From NCBI GenBank assembly GCA_021801235.1, contig JAJYYG010000138.1:1-64000 (forward strand): 64,000 bases of DNA, in the 5' to 3' direction. How positions within the stretch are numbered: the first letter of the stretch is position 1; each line of letters opens with the position of its first letter. Both the position numbers and the translations under genes were made by a program. The notes beneath the pieces were generated by a model that was given only the letters and a program-made list of their open reading frames with translations, searched no databases and was not told the origin of the DNA. Positions 15,322-28,426 of this stretch are shown in pieces. This stretch comes from Actinomycetes bacterium. Its GTDB lineage: Bacteria; Actinomycetota; Acidimicrobiia; Acidimicrobiales; RAAP-2.

Positions 15322-18300
15322 ATGGAAACGCTGGCACCGCCGGTGGTCGCCGTCGTCGTCGCCCACGATCCCGGTCCGTGGTTCGAGGAGACGCTGGCCT
15401 CGCTCCGATCCCAGGACTACGGCGAGGTGTCGGTGCTGGTCCTCGACGCCGGGGACCCGGAGGCCGCCGACGAGCTGACCGGCCGGGTGGCGGCGGTGCT
15501 GCCGGCCGCGTTCGTCCGCCATCTGGGTGTCAACCGGGGGTTCGGGCCCACGTGCGACGAGGTCACCTCGATGGTCGAAGGGGCGGCCTACTACCTCTTC
15601 TGCCACGACGACGTCGCCCTCGAGCCCGACGCGGTGCACCTGCTGGTCGAAGAGGCCTTCCGCTCCAACGCGGGGGTGGTGGCACCCAAGGTGGTCAGCT
15701 GGGACGACCCCGCCCGCCTGCTCCATGTGGGCATGACCGTGGACAGGAGCGGCTCCGTCGGCGAGCGGGTCCACCCCGGCGAGATCGACCATGGACAGCA
15801 CGACGCGGTCCGGGACATCTTCGTCGCCCCGGGGGGGTGCACCCTGGTGCGGGCCGACCTGTTCGACGAGCTGGGTGGGTTCGACCCGGCCATCGTAGCG
15901 ATGGGGGAGGACCTGGACTTCTGCTGGCGGGCGCAGGTGGCGGGCGCCCGGATCGTGGTCGCCCCCGACGCCCGGGTCCGTCATCGCGAGGAGCTCGCCA
16001 GCGGGTCCCGGGTGCTCGCCAGCACGCTGGTCGGCCCCGGCCCCGGCACCGGCGGTTCCCCGGTCACCCTCCAGGAGCTGCAGCGACGGCACGAGCTGCG
16101 GGTGGTGCTCGTCTGCTACAGCACGACCTCCCTACTGAGGCTGCTGCCGCAGGTCGTGCTCCTCAATGCCGGAGAGCTCGTGGTGGCGTTGCTGGCCGGC
16201 AACCGCGCCCGGGCGCGCGCGCTGTGGCGCGCCTGGAGCTGGAACCTGCGGCAGGTCGGGGCCATCCGGGCACGCCGGGCCGCGGTCCGGGCCCATCGAC
16301 GGGTGAGCGACCGTGAGATCCGGACCTTGCAGGTGGGAGGAAGCGCCCGGTTGTCCACCTTCCTCCGCCAGCTGGTCCAACACGGGTTCCGGGGCGCCGG
16401 CCCGGGCGACCCGGTGGCGACGGAGGCCGGAGGCGGGGGGAGAGCCGCCGTGCCCGGTTTCGGGGCGGACGACCGGAGGCCGGGTACGGGCACCCCCGGC
16501 CCGGGACGCCGCCGGGTCCCGAGCCGGCCCCAGGGCCGGGTGGGCGCCGGCGCCCGCCTGGCCACCTGGTCGGTGGTGGCGGTGGTGCTGCTCGTCGGCA
16601 CGCGGGGGCTCCTGGTCGGCCCGATCCCGGTGGTGGGTCAGTTCGTCCCGTTCCCGTCGTGGGGCGCGGTGTTCGGCCAGTTCGCCGCCGGGTGGCACCC
16701 GACCGCGGTCGGGTCCACCGCTCCGGCGACGCCGGCCTTCGCCCTGATCGGCGTGGTCGGGACCGTGCTACTGGGTGCCATGGGGCTGACACAGAAGGTG
16801 CTCCTCTTCGCCTGTCTGCCCCTGGGGGCGTGGGGTGTGGGACGCCTGGCCCGGCCGTTCGGCTCCGCCCGCGCCGCGCTGGTGGCGGCGGTGGTCTACC
16901 TGGCCCTGCCGCTCCCCTACGACGCCCTCGCGCTCGGCCGGCTGGACGCGCTGGCCGTCTACGCCGGCACGCCGTGGGTCCTCGGGCACCTGTTCCGGGC
17001 GACCGGGATCGCCCCCTACGCCCGTCCCGACGGAGTCCGGGCCCCTGGCCGGCTCCTGCACCCGACCGTCCGGAAGGTCCTCCTCCTCGGGGTGCTCGAG
17101 GCCGTCCTGGTGTCGTTCGTGCCGGCCGCCGCGTTCGTGGTGGTGGGGTCCGGCCTGGCCGTCGGCGTGTGGTCCCTCCCGTTCGGAGGCACCCGACCCG
17201 CGTTCCGGGCATTGTGGCTGTCGTTGGGTGCCACCGCGGTCGCCGTCGTGCTGTGCCTGCCCTGGGTGGTCGGTGTCGTCGCCGCCGGGCACTCGTCGCT
17301 CACGGTGTTCGGAGTAGCGACGCCGCCCTCGGGGGCTCCGTCGTGGGGGAACCTGCTGCGGTTCTCGAGCGGTCCGATCGGGGACTCCCCGCTCACCTGG
17401 GGATTCGCCGTCGCCGCCCTGGCCCCCCTGCTCCTGGCCCGCGGCGAGCGGTTCTCGTGGGCCGTCCGCCTCTGGGGCCTGGCGCTCGTGTTCTGGGTGG
17501 CGGCGTGGGTCGTCGCCCGGGGATGGATCGGTGGCCTGGCCGTCGATCCCCTGGTGCTCCTGGGTCCGGCGGCGGTGGCGGTGGCCCTGGCCATCGGCCT
17601 CGGCATCGTGTCCTTCGAGGAGGACCTGCAGGCGTCCGTCTTCGGGTGGCGCCAGGTCGTCACGGTGGCGGCGGCGGTCGTGGTGGTGGTCGGGGCGATC
17701 CCCACCGTGGTGTCCGCCCTGCCCGGCCGTTGGGACCTGCCGTCCAACGACTTCGACCAGGCGCTCTCGTGGATGCACGGACAGGCCGGCCAGGGGGCGT
17801 TCCGGGTGCTGTGGCTGGGGGACGCCCGCGCCCTCGGCGTCGGCTCGTGGGGCGCGGGGGACGGGCTCGCCTACACCACGTCCGTCGACGGGACCCCGGA
17901 CGCCCGGTGGCTGTGGGGCCCGGCCTCCCCGGGTCCCGCCGGGCAGTTGGCGGCGGCGGTGGACCTGGCCCGGGCGGGCGGTACCGACCGGCTGGGGACC
18001 CTGCTGGCACCGGCCGGGGTCCGGTACGTGGTGGTGGTGACCGCCCTCGCCCCGGTCATCCCGACCGTCCAGAGCCCGACCTCCTACCCGGTGCCCGGTG
18101 ACCTGCAGCCGGCGCTCACCCGCCAGCTCGACCTGGCGCCCACCCTGACCGAGACCGGGATCACCGTGTACGAGAACACGGACTGGCTCCCGGTGCGGGC
18201 CGCGGCACCCGCCGGCTCCCCCCAGGCCGCCGCCGCCGCCTCCTCCGCCGTACCCGATGTGCTCGCCACGGCCCCCGGCACCCGGATCGTGCCGGGCGCG

Positions 18301-18699
18301 ATCCCGGTGCTCGCCGGTGCGGCCGGCGCGCGCGCCTACCGGGGCGCGGTCCCCCGCGGCACCGTCCTGGCGGCGCTGGCCCCGGCGGGACGGTGGAGCC
18401 TGGTCTCGTCCCGGGGTACCGTCTCGGCGCGCCGTCCCTCGTTCGGGTGGGCCGCGCAGTACCGGGTGACCACACCGGGGGAGGAGACCCTCCGGTTCAA
18501 CGGGAGCCCGCTCGCCCCGCTGGGCGTCGTCTTCCAGGTGGTCGTCTGGCTGCTGCTGGCGGCCGTGCTGGTGGGCCGACGCCGGGGCCACCGGTTGGAC
18601 CCGGAGCCGTCCGGGACCGGTCCGGAACGCCCCTCCGGTCGACGTCGCGGGAGCGGGGCGGCCGCCCGTCGGTCCGGCGGGAACGGGAGCGCGTCGTGA
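15322..18699 (+). CDS. Giant GT2 glycosyltransferase-membrane fusion protein
   Basis: A 1125-residue protein. Residues 1 to about 230 are a GT2 domain: VVAVVVAHDPGPWFEETLASL, LVLDAGD, CHDDVALEPDAV as DxD region and MGEDLDFCWRAQVAG as the acidic motif. A basic linker (about 320-410) leads to many hydrophobic helices (from about 415 to 800), then an extracytoplasmic domain from about residue 800 (WDLPSNDFDQALSWMHGQ...) and a last membrane helix near 1075-1095. Actinobacteria commonly encode such large GT2-multipass proteins near F420 and WhiB genes; their product is not established to my knowledge. Its stop overlaps the DUF5719 gene as GTGA, indicating a functional pair at the envelope. Confidence 0.82.
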   Translation: METLAPPVVAVVVAHDPGPWFEETLASLRSQDYGEVSVLVLDAGDPEAADELTGRVAAVLPAAFVRHLGVNRGFGPTCDEVTSMVEGAAYYLFCHDDVALEPDAVHLLVEEAFRSNAGVVAPKVVSWDDPARLLHVGMTVDRSGSVGERVHPGEIDHGQHDAVRDIFVAPGGCTLVRADLFDELGGFDPAIVAMGEDLDFCWRAQVAGARIVVAPDARVRHREELASGSRVLASTLVGPGPGTGGSPVTLQELQRRHELRVVLVCYSTTSLLRLLPQVVLLNAGELVVALLAGNRARARALWRAWSWNLRQVGAIRARRAAVRAHRRVSDREIRTLQVGGSARLSTFLRQLVQHGFRGAGPGDPVATEAGGGGRAAVPGFGADDRRPGTGTPGPGRRRVPSRPQGRVGAGARLATWSVVAVVLLVGTRGLLVGPIPVVGQFVPFPSWGAVFGQFAAGWHPTAVGSTAPATPAFALIGVVGTVLLGAMGLTQKVLLFACLPLGAWGVGRLARPFGSARAALVAAVVYLALPLPYDALALGRLDALAVYAGTPWVLGHLFRATGIAPYARPDGVRAPGRLLHPTVRKVLLLGVLEAVLVSFVPAAAFVVVGSGLAVGVWSLPFGGTRPAFRALWLSLGATAVAVVLCLPWVVGVVAAGHSSLTVFGVATPPSGAPSWGNLLRFSSGPIGDSPLTWGFAVAALAPLLLARGERFSWAVRLWGLALVFWVAAWVVARGWIGGLAVDPLVLLGPAAVAVALAIGLGIVSFEEDLQASVFGWRQVVTVAAAVVVVVGAIPTVVSALPGRWDLPSNDFDQALSWMHGQAGQGAFRVLWLGDARALGVGSWGAGDGLAYTTSVDGTPDARWLWGPASPGPAGQLAAAVDLARAGGTDRLGTLLAPAGVRYVVVVTALAPVIPTVQSPTSYPVPGDLQPALTRQLDLAPTLTETGITVYENTDWLPVRAAAPAGSPQAAAAASSAVPDVLATAPGTRIVPGAIPVLAGAAGARAYRGAVPRGTVLAALAPAGRWSLVSSRGTVSARRPSFGWAAQYRVTTPGEETLRFNGSPLAPLGVVFQVVVWLLLAAVLVGRRRGHRLDPEPSGTGPERPSGRRRGSGAAARRSGGNGSAS

Positions 18700-20243
18700 G
18701 CGATGCCGGGGCCGAGCCGGAACCCAGCGGACCGCCCCCCCGATCCCGGCAGTCGCGTCGCCGCTCCGGGCAGCCGCGTCCCACCCGGGGGCGCCTGGCC
18801 GTCGTGGCCGTGGTCGCCCTGGTGCTGGTGGCTGCGGCGGTGACCGACCGGACGGTGGGGGCCCCGGCGCTCCCGACGCCGCCCCCGCTCGCCGATGGCG
18901 TCCCGGTCGCGCCGGTCGGCTCCTTCTCGTCGTCGGCGTTCTGTGTCGGCGGTGGGGTGGGTCCCGACGGGGTCACCGCCACCACGATCTACCTCACCAA
19001 CACGGGTCCCCGGGCGGTGCCCGGGCTGATGGTCTCGGAGGTGGCACCGGGCACCGGCGGGGGCCAGACCGGCTCGGGTGTCCCGCCTCCCGACACCCAC
19101 CTCGACCTGACGGTCCCGGCCGGCGCCACCGTGGCCGTCGACCCCGCCAGGGGCCTTCCGGCGGGGATCCTGGCGGCGACGTTCGCGTTCGCGGGTGGAG
19201 GGATCGCGGTCAACCAGGTGGTCACCGGGGCCGACGGATGGAGCACGGCACCGTGCGCCTCCCAGACGTCGACCTCGTCCTCCTTCGCCGGTGGGGCCAC
19301 TTCCGCAGGGGACGCGCTCACCCTCGCCCTCTTGAACCCCGGATCGACCCAGGCGGTGGTGAACATCTCCTTCCTCACCCCCACCGGCGTCATCGCCCCC
19401 TCCCCGTACCAGGGACTGGCCGTCCCGGCCGGGGGGATCGTGTCCGAGAACGTCGCCGACTACGTGCAGCGCCAACCCGAGATCGCCACCCTGGTCACCG
19501 CGGAGTCCGGCACGGTGGTGGCAGGCCAGCTGCAGCGGTGGTCGACCGGAGCATCCGGCGGGATCGCGCTCCGGCTCGGTGCGCCGGCACCCTCGACGGT
19601 ATGGCGGTTCGCCCAGACCACTGCCGAGGCCCACGGCACCGTCACCTTCCACCTCGCCAACCCGGGCACCGCCCCGGTGACGGCCACGCTCGCCTTCGGC
19701 CTCCCGGCGGCGACCGTGGTGCCCCTCCAGGTCGCGGTCCCGGCCCAGTCGGTGGTGACCTTCGACGCCTCCGCCGCCCGCCGGATCCCGGTGGGAACCC
19801 CCTACTCGACGACGGTGACCGCCCCCGCCCCGATCGTCGTCGCCCGGTCGGTCCAGGCCCCACCGGGAGGACCGACGCCCGCCTGGGGGGCGAGCGCCGG
19901 CACCGCGACCACGGCGACGGGGTGGGTGGTCCCCGCCCCCGGCGTCGCTGGAGCACCCGGCACCGCGGGCGCCACGGTCGAGAGCCTGGCGGTGGCGGAC
20001 CCGGCGGCCGCACCGGCGCGCGTGACGGTGACGGTCGCCGCCACCGGGGCCCCGGTGGCGGCCTTCACCGTGGCTCCGGGCTCCCTCGTCGTGTTGGGGG
20101 CGCGCCTGGTCGGCGGGCTCCGGGCACTCGAGGTCCGGGCGGACGGACCGGTTGTGGTCGAGGAGGACGCAGGCCCGGCCGGGGCACCCGGGGTGGTGTC
20201 GTCGACGGGCATGCCGTTGCCGGGCCGGCTCGGGTCGGGCTGA
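18696..20243 (+). CDS. DUF5719-family exported protein
   Basis: A 515-residue protein with a basic cytoplasmic start, one membrane helix at about 33-50 (GRLAVVAVVALVLVAAAV) and a long extracytoplasmic part made of beta-rich, Gly/Ala/Thr/Val repeats with conserved-looking pieces such as FCVGGGVG, ATTIYLTNTGP and WSTAPCASQ. Two cysteines in the first half could pair. I assign it to DUF5719 from its architecture and its position directly behind the giant GT2-membrane gene, with which it overlaps (GTGA); this pairing is typical in actinobacteria. Its role is unknown; acting with the glycosyltransferase in envelope glycan export or assembly is inference. Confidence 0.7.
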   Translation: MSDAGAEPEPSGPPPRSRQSRRRSGQPRPTRGRLAVVAVVALVLVAAAVTDRTVGAPALPTPPPLADGVPVAPVGSFSSSAFCVGGGVGPDGVTATTIYLTNTGPRAVPGLMVSEVAPGTGGGQTGSGVPPPDTHLDLTVPAGATVAVDPARGLPAGILAATFAFAGGGIAVNQVVTGADGWSTAPCASQTSTSSSFAGGATSAGDALTLALLNPGSTQAVVNISFLTPTGVIAPSPYQGLAVPAGGIVSENVADYVQRQPEIATLVTAESGTVVAGQLQRWSTGASGGIALRLGAPAPSTVWRFAQTTAEAHGTVTFHLANPGTAPVTATLAFGLPAATVVPLQVAVPAQSVVTFDASAARRIPVGTPYSTTVTAPAPIVVARSVQAPPGGPTPAWGASAGTATTATGWVVPAPGVAGAPGTAGATVESLAVADPAAAPARVTVTVAATGAPVAAFTVAPGSLVVLGARLVGGLRALEVRADGPVVVEEDAGPAGAPGVVSSTGMPLPGRLGSG

Positions 20244-20309
20244 TCCCCCGGACCCGGCACCCGACCGGTCCGCCCCGGACCCGGATCGGCAGCGTGGGAT
20301 GATCGGGGG

Positions 20310-21308
20310 ATGACGGTGACACTCCCCGATCCGGTGCAGCGCATCTCGGACCTGGGCGGTGCGGCGGTGCAGCTCCCCCTGCGGATGCTCGGCACCCTGG
20401 CGGAGCCGGTCCGGTCGGGGCTCGGGCGGGACGTCCGGCGGTCGCTGGGGATCCCCGACGGCCCGGCCCGGCCGGCGACGGACCCGGCGGAGTCCTACCT
20501 GGCGCCCGACGGAGTCGCCCGCCGGGTCCACTCGGACCTCCCGTCGATGGTCTACGGGGGGCTCAGTGCCCTGCTCCTCCAGTCCCTGCACCCGCTCGCC
20601 ATGGCCGGGGTGGCCGACCACTCGAACTACGCCGAGGACCCGCACGGCAGGCTCCGGCGCACGGCCGCGTTCGTGGGGACCACCACCTTCGGGTCCACCA
20701 CCGACGCGCGCCGGGCCATCGACCAGGTGCTCCGGGTCCACCGCCGGGTCCGCGGGATCGCCCCCGACGGCAGACCCTACGCAGCGGACGACCCGGAGCT
20801 CGTCACGTGGATCCACGTCGCCGAGATGTCCAGCTTCCTCCGGTCCGCCCAGCGGTTCGGCCCGCACCGGCTCTCCCGGGCGGAGTGCGACGCCTACTAC
20901 GACGAGACCGCCGTGCTGGCCCACGGGCTCGGGGCGACCTGGGCCCCCCGGAGCGTGGACGAGGCGACCGCCTACCTGCGCCGCATGCGCCCCGAGCTCT
21001 ACGCCGGGCCCCAGGCGGTCGCCGCCCGTGACTTCCTCCTCCGGGGCACCGCCACCCGCCCCGAGGACCGCGCCGTGTACGCGGTGATCGTGGGTGCGGC
21101 CGTGGGCCTCCTCCCTCCATGGGCCCGCGCCGAGCTCGGGATCCCACACCCGCCCCTGGTCGACCGCGTCGCCTTGGTGCCGCCGGCCCGGGTGCTGGCG
21201 TCGCTCCTCCGCTGGGCGATGGCGCCGGACCGGTCCGGCTCGTCGGACTCCCGCCCGGGCTCCGGGCCCCGGGAGCCGGAGGTGCCCCCGGGCAGGGACG
21301 GGCACTAG
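20310..21308 (+). CDS. DUF2236 / MpaB-like oxygenase family protein
   Basis: A 332-residue, mostly helical protein. VYGGLSALLLQSLHPLAMAGVADHSNYAEDPHGRLRRT contains the conserved QSLHP histidine region, and TWIHVAEMSSFLRSAQRF carries the second histidine (WIHV); these are the haem-binding signatures of the DUF2236 family, to which the MpaB oxygenase and latex-clearing protein belong. An oxidative cleavage activity is plausible, the substrate unknown. The C-terminus is Pro/Gly rich. ATG 20310 follows a weak TGGGAT element by 9 bases. The next gene, an FAD oxidase, starts 28 bp after its stop, so a shared lipid-oxidation role is possible. Confidence 0.8.
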   Translation: MTVTLPDPVQRISDLGGAAVQLPLRMLGTLAEPVRSGLGRDVRRSLGIPDGPARPATDPAESYLAPDGVARRVHSDLPSMVYGGLSALLLQSLHPLAMAGVADHSNYAEDPHGRLRRTAAFVGTTTFGSTTDARRAIDQVLRVHRRVRGIAPDGRPYAADDPELVTWIHVAEMSSFLRSAQRFGPHRLSRAECDAYYDETAVLAHGLGATWAPRSVDEATAYLRRMRPELYAGPQAVAARDFLLRGTATRPEDRAVYAVIVGAAVGLLPPWARAELGIPHPPLVDRVALVPPARVLASLLRWAMAPDRSGSSDSRPGSGPREPEVPPGRDGH

Positions 21309-21311
21309 CGT
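21306..21311 (+). promoter_or_regulatory. -10 hexamer TAGCGT before the FAD oxidase gene
   Basis: TAGCGT overlaps the DUF2236 stop and lies 25 bases before ATG 21337, leaving a short leader. Confidence 0.4.
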
Positions 21312-21336
21312 GGGCCGGCCGCGACGGAGTCTGTGG

Positions 21337-22911
21337 ATGTCGGGCCTCGAATCGGCGGAGCCGACCCGCGCCCAGCGGGCCGAGGTGGCGGCCCACCTCT
21401 CCGCCCGCTTCGGGGTGGAGCTCCGCGTCCCGGACATCCCCACTGCGGACCAGCTGGAGCTCCGGCGTCCCCGGCTCGACCCGCCCGGATCGTTGGCCGC
21501 CTTCTGCCGCCAGGACAACTGGGAGCGGGCCTACCACTCCTACGGCTACGACCGCACCGACCACGCCGTGTTCGGCCACTACCCCAACCCACCCGACGTG
21601 GTGGCCCATCCGCGGAACGAGTCCGAGCTCGAGGCCGTCCTCGACTGGTGCGCCGGCAGCGGCCACTGTGTCGTGCCCTACGGCGGCGGCACCTCGGTGG
21701 TGGGAGGCGTCACCCCGCCCGAGGACCGGGGACCCGTCGTCACGGTCGCCCTGGACGAGATGGACCGCGTCCTGGAGATCGACGACGTCTCGAGGGCGGC
21801 CCGTGTCCAGGCGGGGGTGTTCGGACCCCACCTGGAGGATCAGCTCCGGCCGGCCGGGTTCACCCTCCGGCACTTTCCCCAGAGCTTCGCCGAGTCCACG
21901 CTCGGAGGGTGGATCGCCACCCGCTCGGGAGGGCACTACGCCACCAACCACACCCACATCGACGACTTCGTGGAGTCGGTCCGGATGCTCACGCCCAGCG
22001 GCTGGTGGGAGACCCGACGGCTGCCCGGCTCGGGAGCCGGTCCCGACCCGAACCGGTGGGTGATCGGTTCCGAGGGCATCCTGGGCATCATCTCCGAGGC
22101 GTGGATGCGCATCCAGGCCCGCCCGCGCTTCCGGGCGACGGCGAGCGTGACCTTCCCCTCGTGGGCGTCCGGTTGGGAGGCGACCCGCCAGATCGCCCAG
22201 GCCAAGCTCTGGCCCGCCAACCTCCGGCTGCTCGATCCGGAGCTGGCGGCCGACGCCGCGGGGCTCGACGGCTCCCGCTCGCTGCTGGTCATCGGGTTCG
22301 AGTCGTCGGAGCTCTCCCAGCGGACCGACATCGGCCGCGCCGTCGACCTGGCCCGGGCCGCCGGCGGGACGGTCGACGACGCGGACATCGCGGTCGACGA
22401 CGGGGAGCGGGACGGATCGGGGCGCCCCGGCGGGGCGGGGGCCTGGCGGCGGTCGTTCATCGCCGGCGGGGGCGGGATCGGAGCCGCCGCCGGGCTCGGC
22501 CTGGTGGCGGGCACCTTCGAGACGGCGGTCACCTGGGACCGCTGGCCGGCCTTCGACGCGGCGGTGCGTGCCGCCACCCTCGCCGCCCTCGACGAGGTGT
22601 GCGGCGGAGGCAGCCTCAACTGCAGGTTCACCCACGTCTACCCCGACGGTCCCGCCCCCTACTACACCTACCTCGGTGCGTACCGGGTGGGCAGCGATCC
22701 CGCCGAGCAGCAGCGGGCGGTGAAGCAGGCGGCCTCGGAGGCGATCCTGGCCGGGGGCGGCACCATCACCCACCATCACGCCGTCGGCCGCCTCCACCGG
22801 CCCTGGTACGACCGGGAGCGGCCGGAGCCATTCGCCGCCGCGTTGCGGGCGGCCAAGCGGGAGCTCGATCCGGGCGGTGTCCTCAACCCGGGCGTGCTCA
22901 TCGACCCGTGA
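21337..22911 (+). CDS. FAD-binding oxidase, alkyldihydroxyacetonephosphate synthase-like
   Basis: A 524-residue flavoprotein of the PCMH/VAO type. The FAD domain shows HPRNESELEAVLDWC, VVPYGGGTSVVGGV and VQAGVFGPHLEDQLRPAGFTL, with HFPQSFAESTLGGWIATRSGGHYATNHTHIDDFV and the EGILGIISEA strand; the C-terminal cap ends with the THHHAVGRLHRPWY histidine cluster seen in alkyl-DHAP synthases (the HHH motif). Relatives are AGPS (ether-lipid synthesis) and D-lactate-type dehydrogenases; the His cluster favours the AGPS branch, but bacterial members with other alkyl substrates exist. ATG 21337 was chosen; in-frame GTG 21310 overlaps the promoter hexamer. Confidence 0.82.
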   Translation: MSGLESAEPTRAQRAEVAAHLSARFGVELRVPDIPTADQLELRRPRLDPPGSLAAFCRQDNWERAYHSYGYDRTDHAVFGHYPNPPDVVAHPRNESELEAVLDWCAGSGHCVVPYGGGTSVVGGVTPPEDRGPVVTVALDEMDRVLEIDDVSRAARVQAGVFGPHLEDQLRPAGFTLRHFPQSFAESTLGGWIATRSGGHYATNHTHIDDFVESVRMLTPSGWWETRRLPGSGAGPDPNRWVIGSEGILGIISEAWMRIQARPRFRATASVTFPSWASGWEATRQIAQAKLWPANLRLLDPELAADAAGLDGSRSLLVIGFESSELSQRTDIGRAVDLARAAGGTVDDADIAVDDGERDGSGRPGGAGAWRRSFIAGGGGIGAAAGLGLVAGTFETAVTWDRWPAFDAAVRAATLAALDEVCGGGSLNCRFTHVYPDGPAPYYTYLGAYRVGSDPAEQQRAVKQAASEAILAGGGTITHHHAVGRLHRPWYDRERPEPFAAALRAAKRELDPGGVLNPGVLIDP

Positions 22912-22964
22912 TGTGCGGACCCGGCGGGTTCCGGCCCAGTATGGGGGGAACTGAGGAGGCCACC

Positions 22965-24959
<1,995 letters not shown>

Positions 24960-24970
24960 GCCGAGGCCGC

Positions 24971-25000
24971 CCGGCGGAGTCCGAAGGCGGAGGCCGCCGG
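24971..25000. terminator. Bidirectional hairpin between acs and ftsH
   Basis: CCGGCGG (24971-24977) pairs with CCGCCGG (24994-25000), and inside it TCCG pairs with CGGA around a 4-base loop. It sits between two convergent stops, suiting a shared terminator. Confidence 0.5.
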
Positions 25001-25031
25001 CGGGGGCTGACGACGGCGGGGCCGGCGACCG

Positions 25032-27335
<2,304 letters not shown>

Positions 27336-27341
27336 CCTTCC

Positions 27342-27347
27342 ATGCTA
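27342..27347 (-). promoter_or_regulatory. -10 hexamer TAGCAT for ftsH
   Basis: TAGCAT on the minus strand, 6 bases before GTG 27335; leaderless arrangement. Confidence 0.6.
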
Positions 27348-27474
27348 TTCGGCGGGACCGGCGAGTGGCGCATCGCCTCCCCCCTCAGGAGCAGGTCGCA
27401 GGGGCGCCGGGGGGCCCACCGCGGCGGCCCCCGCTCCGCAACGGCCTCGCGCCCTCCCGGACGACCGTGCTCGG

Positions 27475-27480
27475 TATCGT
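27475..27480 (+). promoter_or_regulatory. -10 hexamer TATCGT, leaderless arrangement
   Basis: TATCGT followed by 6 bases and GTG 27487. The same hexamer and spacing occur before ATG 62474. Confidence 0.6.
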
Positions 27481-27486
27481 GTCGGG

Positions 27487-28425
27487 GTGACCGAACGGAC
27501 CGACGCGGGCCTCGACCCGCCTCCGCCGGTCGGCTGGACGCCCCCCGGCGGCTGGGCTCCCCCGCCGCCGACACGCCCGCCACAGGGAACCGGTCCCCCC
27601 GCCGCGCTGGCGGCGGCGCTGGCGGCGGGGGACGTCCCGCTCGGCGCCCAGTTCGAGCTGGGGGCGGCCCCGGCGTCGCGCGCGGACGCCGGGCTCTGGC
27701 TCCTCTTCGCCGCCCTCGGGTTCCTCGCCGGCCAGATCCTCGGCGCCGTGTTCGTGGTGGTGGCCGCCGCCCTGGCCGGGAAGGGGAACGACCTCCAGGC
27801 CATCAGCCGGATGAGCGAGCCGCCCACCTGGTACATCGTGTCGACGCTGCTCGGCCTCTGGTGCGGGTTCGCCGGCGGGCCCCTGCTGGCCAGCGGTGCC
27901 CGGGGGACGCGGAGCCTGGTGCGCGACATGGGTCTCCGCTTCCGGTGGGTCGACCTGGTGGGCGTGCCGATCGGGGTGGCGGGACAGTTCCTGGTGGCGC
28001 TGATCTACCTCCCGATCTCGCAGCACGTCCACGACTTCAACCAGCGGTTCAACGCGCCCAGCCAGAAGCTCACCGGGGGGTCGCACGGCGCCGGGTTCGT
28101 GGTGATCGCCGTGCTCACGGTGGTCGGCGCGCCGTTCTTCGAGGAGCTGTTCTTCCGGGGCGTGCTCCTGCGGTCCCTGGCCCGGCTCTTCGGCTCGTTC
28201 GGTCGGTGGGTGGGACCCGCCCTGGCCATCGTGGTCACCGGCGTCCTCTTCGGGCTCGCCCACGCGGAGTCGTTGCAGCTCATCGGCCTGGCCACGTTCG
28301 GCGTCCTCCTCTCGCTCGTCTCGTACCGGACCGGGCGGTTGGGCATGAACATGGTCGCCCACGCCTCGTTCAACCTGGTGGCGGTGGTGGCGATCGTGCA
28401 CGCCGGCAGCGCCGTGCTGTCCTGA
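27487..28425 (+). CDS. CPBP-family intramembrane glutamic protease
   Basis: A 312-residue membrane protein with a Pro-rich cytoplasmic start (residues 5-40) and about seven hydrophobic helices. The Abi/CPBP active-site motif EExxxR is present as FFEELFFRGVLLR, followed by FGLAHAE and MVAHASFN with the other catalytic histidines, so it should be an active Rce1-like protease or a bacteriocin-immunity-type protein. Its target is unknown. GTG 27487 is placed by the leaderless TATCGT. The next gene starts one base after its stop, so the two are cotranscribed. Confidence 0.85.
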   Translation: MTERTDAGLDPPPPVGWTPPGGWAPPPPTRPPQGTGPPAALAAALAAGDVPLGAQFELGAAPASRADAGLWLLFAALGFLAGQILGAVFVVVAAALAGKGNDLQAISRMSEPPTWYIVSTLLGLWCGFAGGPLLASGARGTRSLVRDMGLRFRWVDLVGVPIGVAGQFLVALIYLPISQHVHDFNQRFNAPSQKLTGGSHGAGFVVIAVLTVVGAPFFEELFFRGVLLRSLARLFGSFGRWVGPALAIVVTGVLFGLAHAESLQLIGLATFGVLLSLVSYRTGRLGMNMVAHASFNLVAVVAIVHAGSAVLS

Positions 28426-28426
28426 C

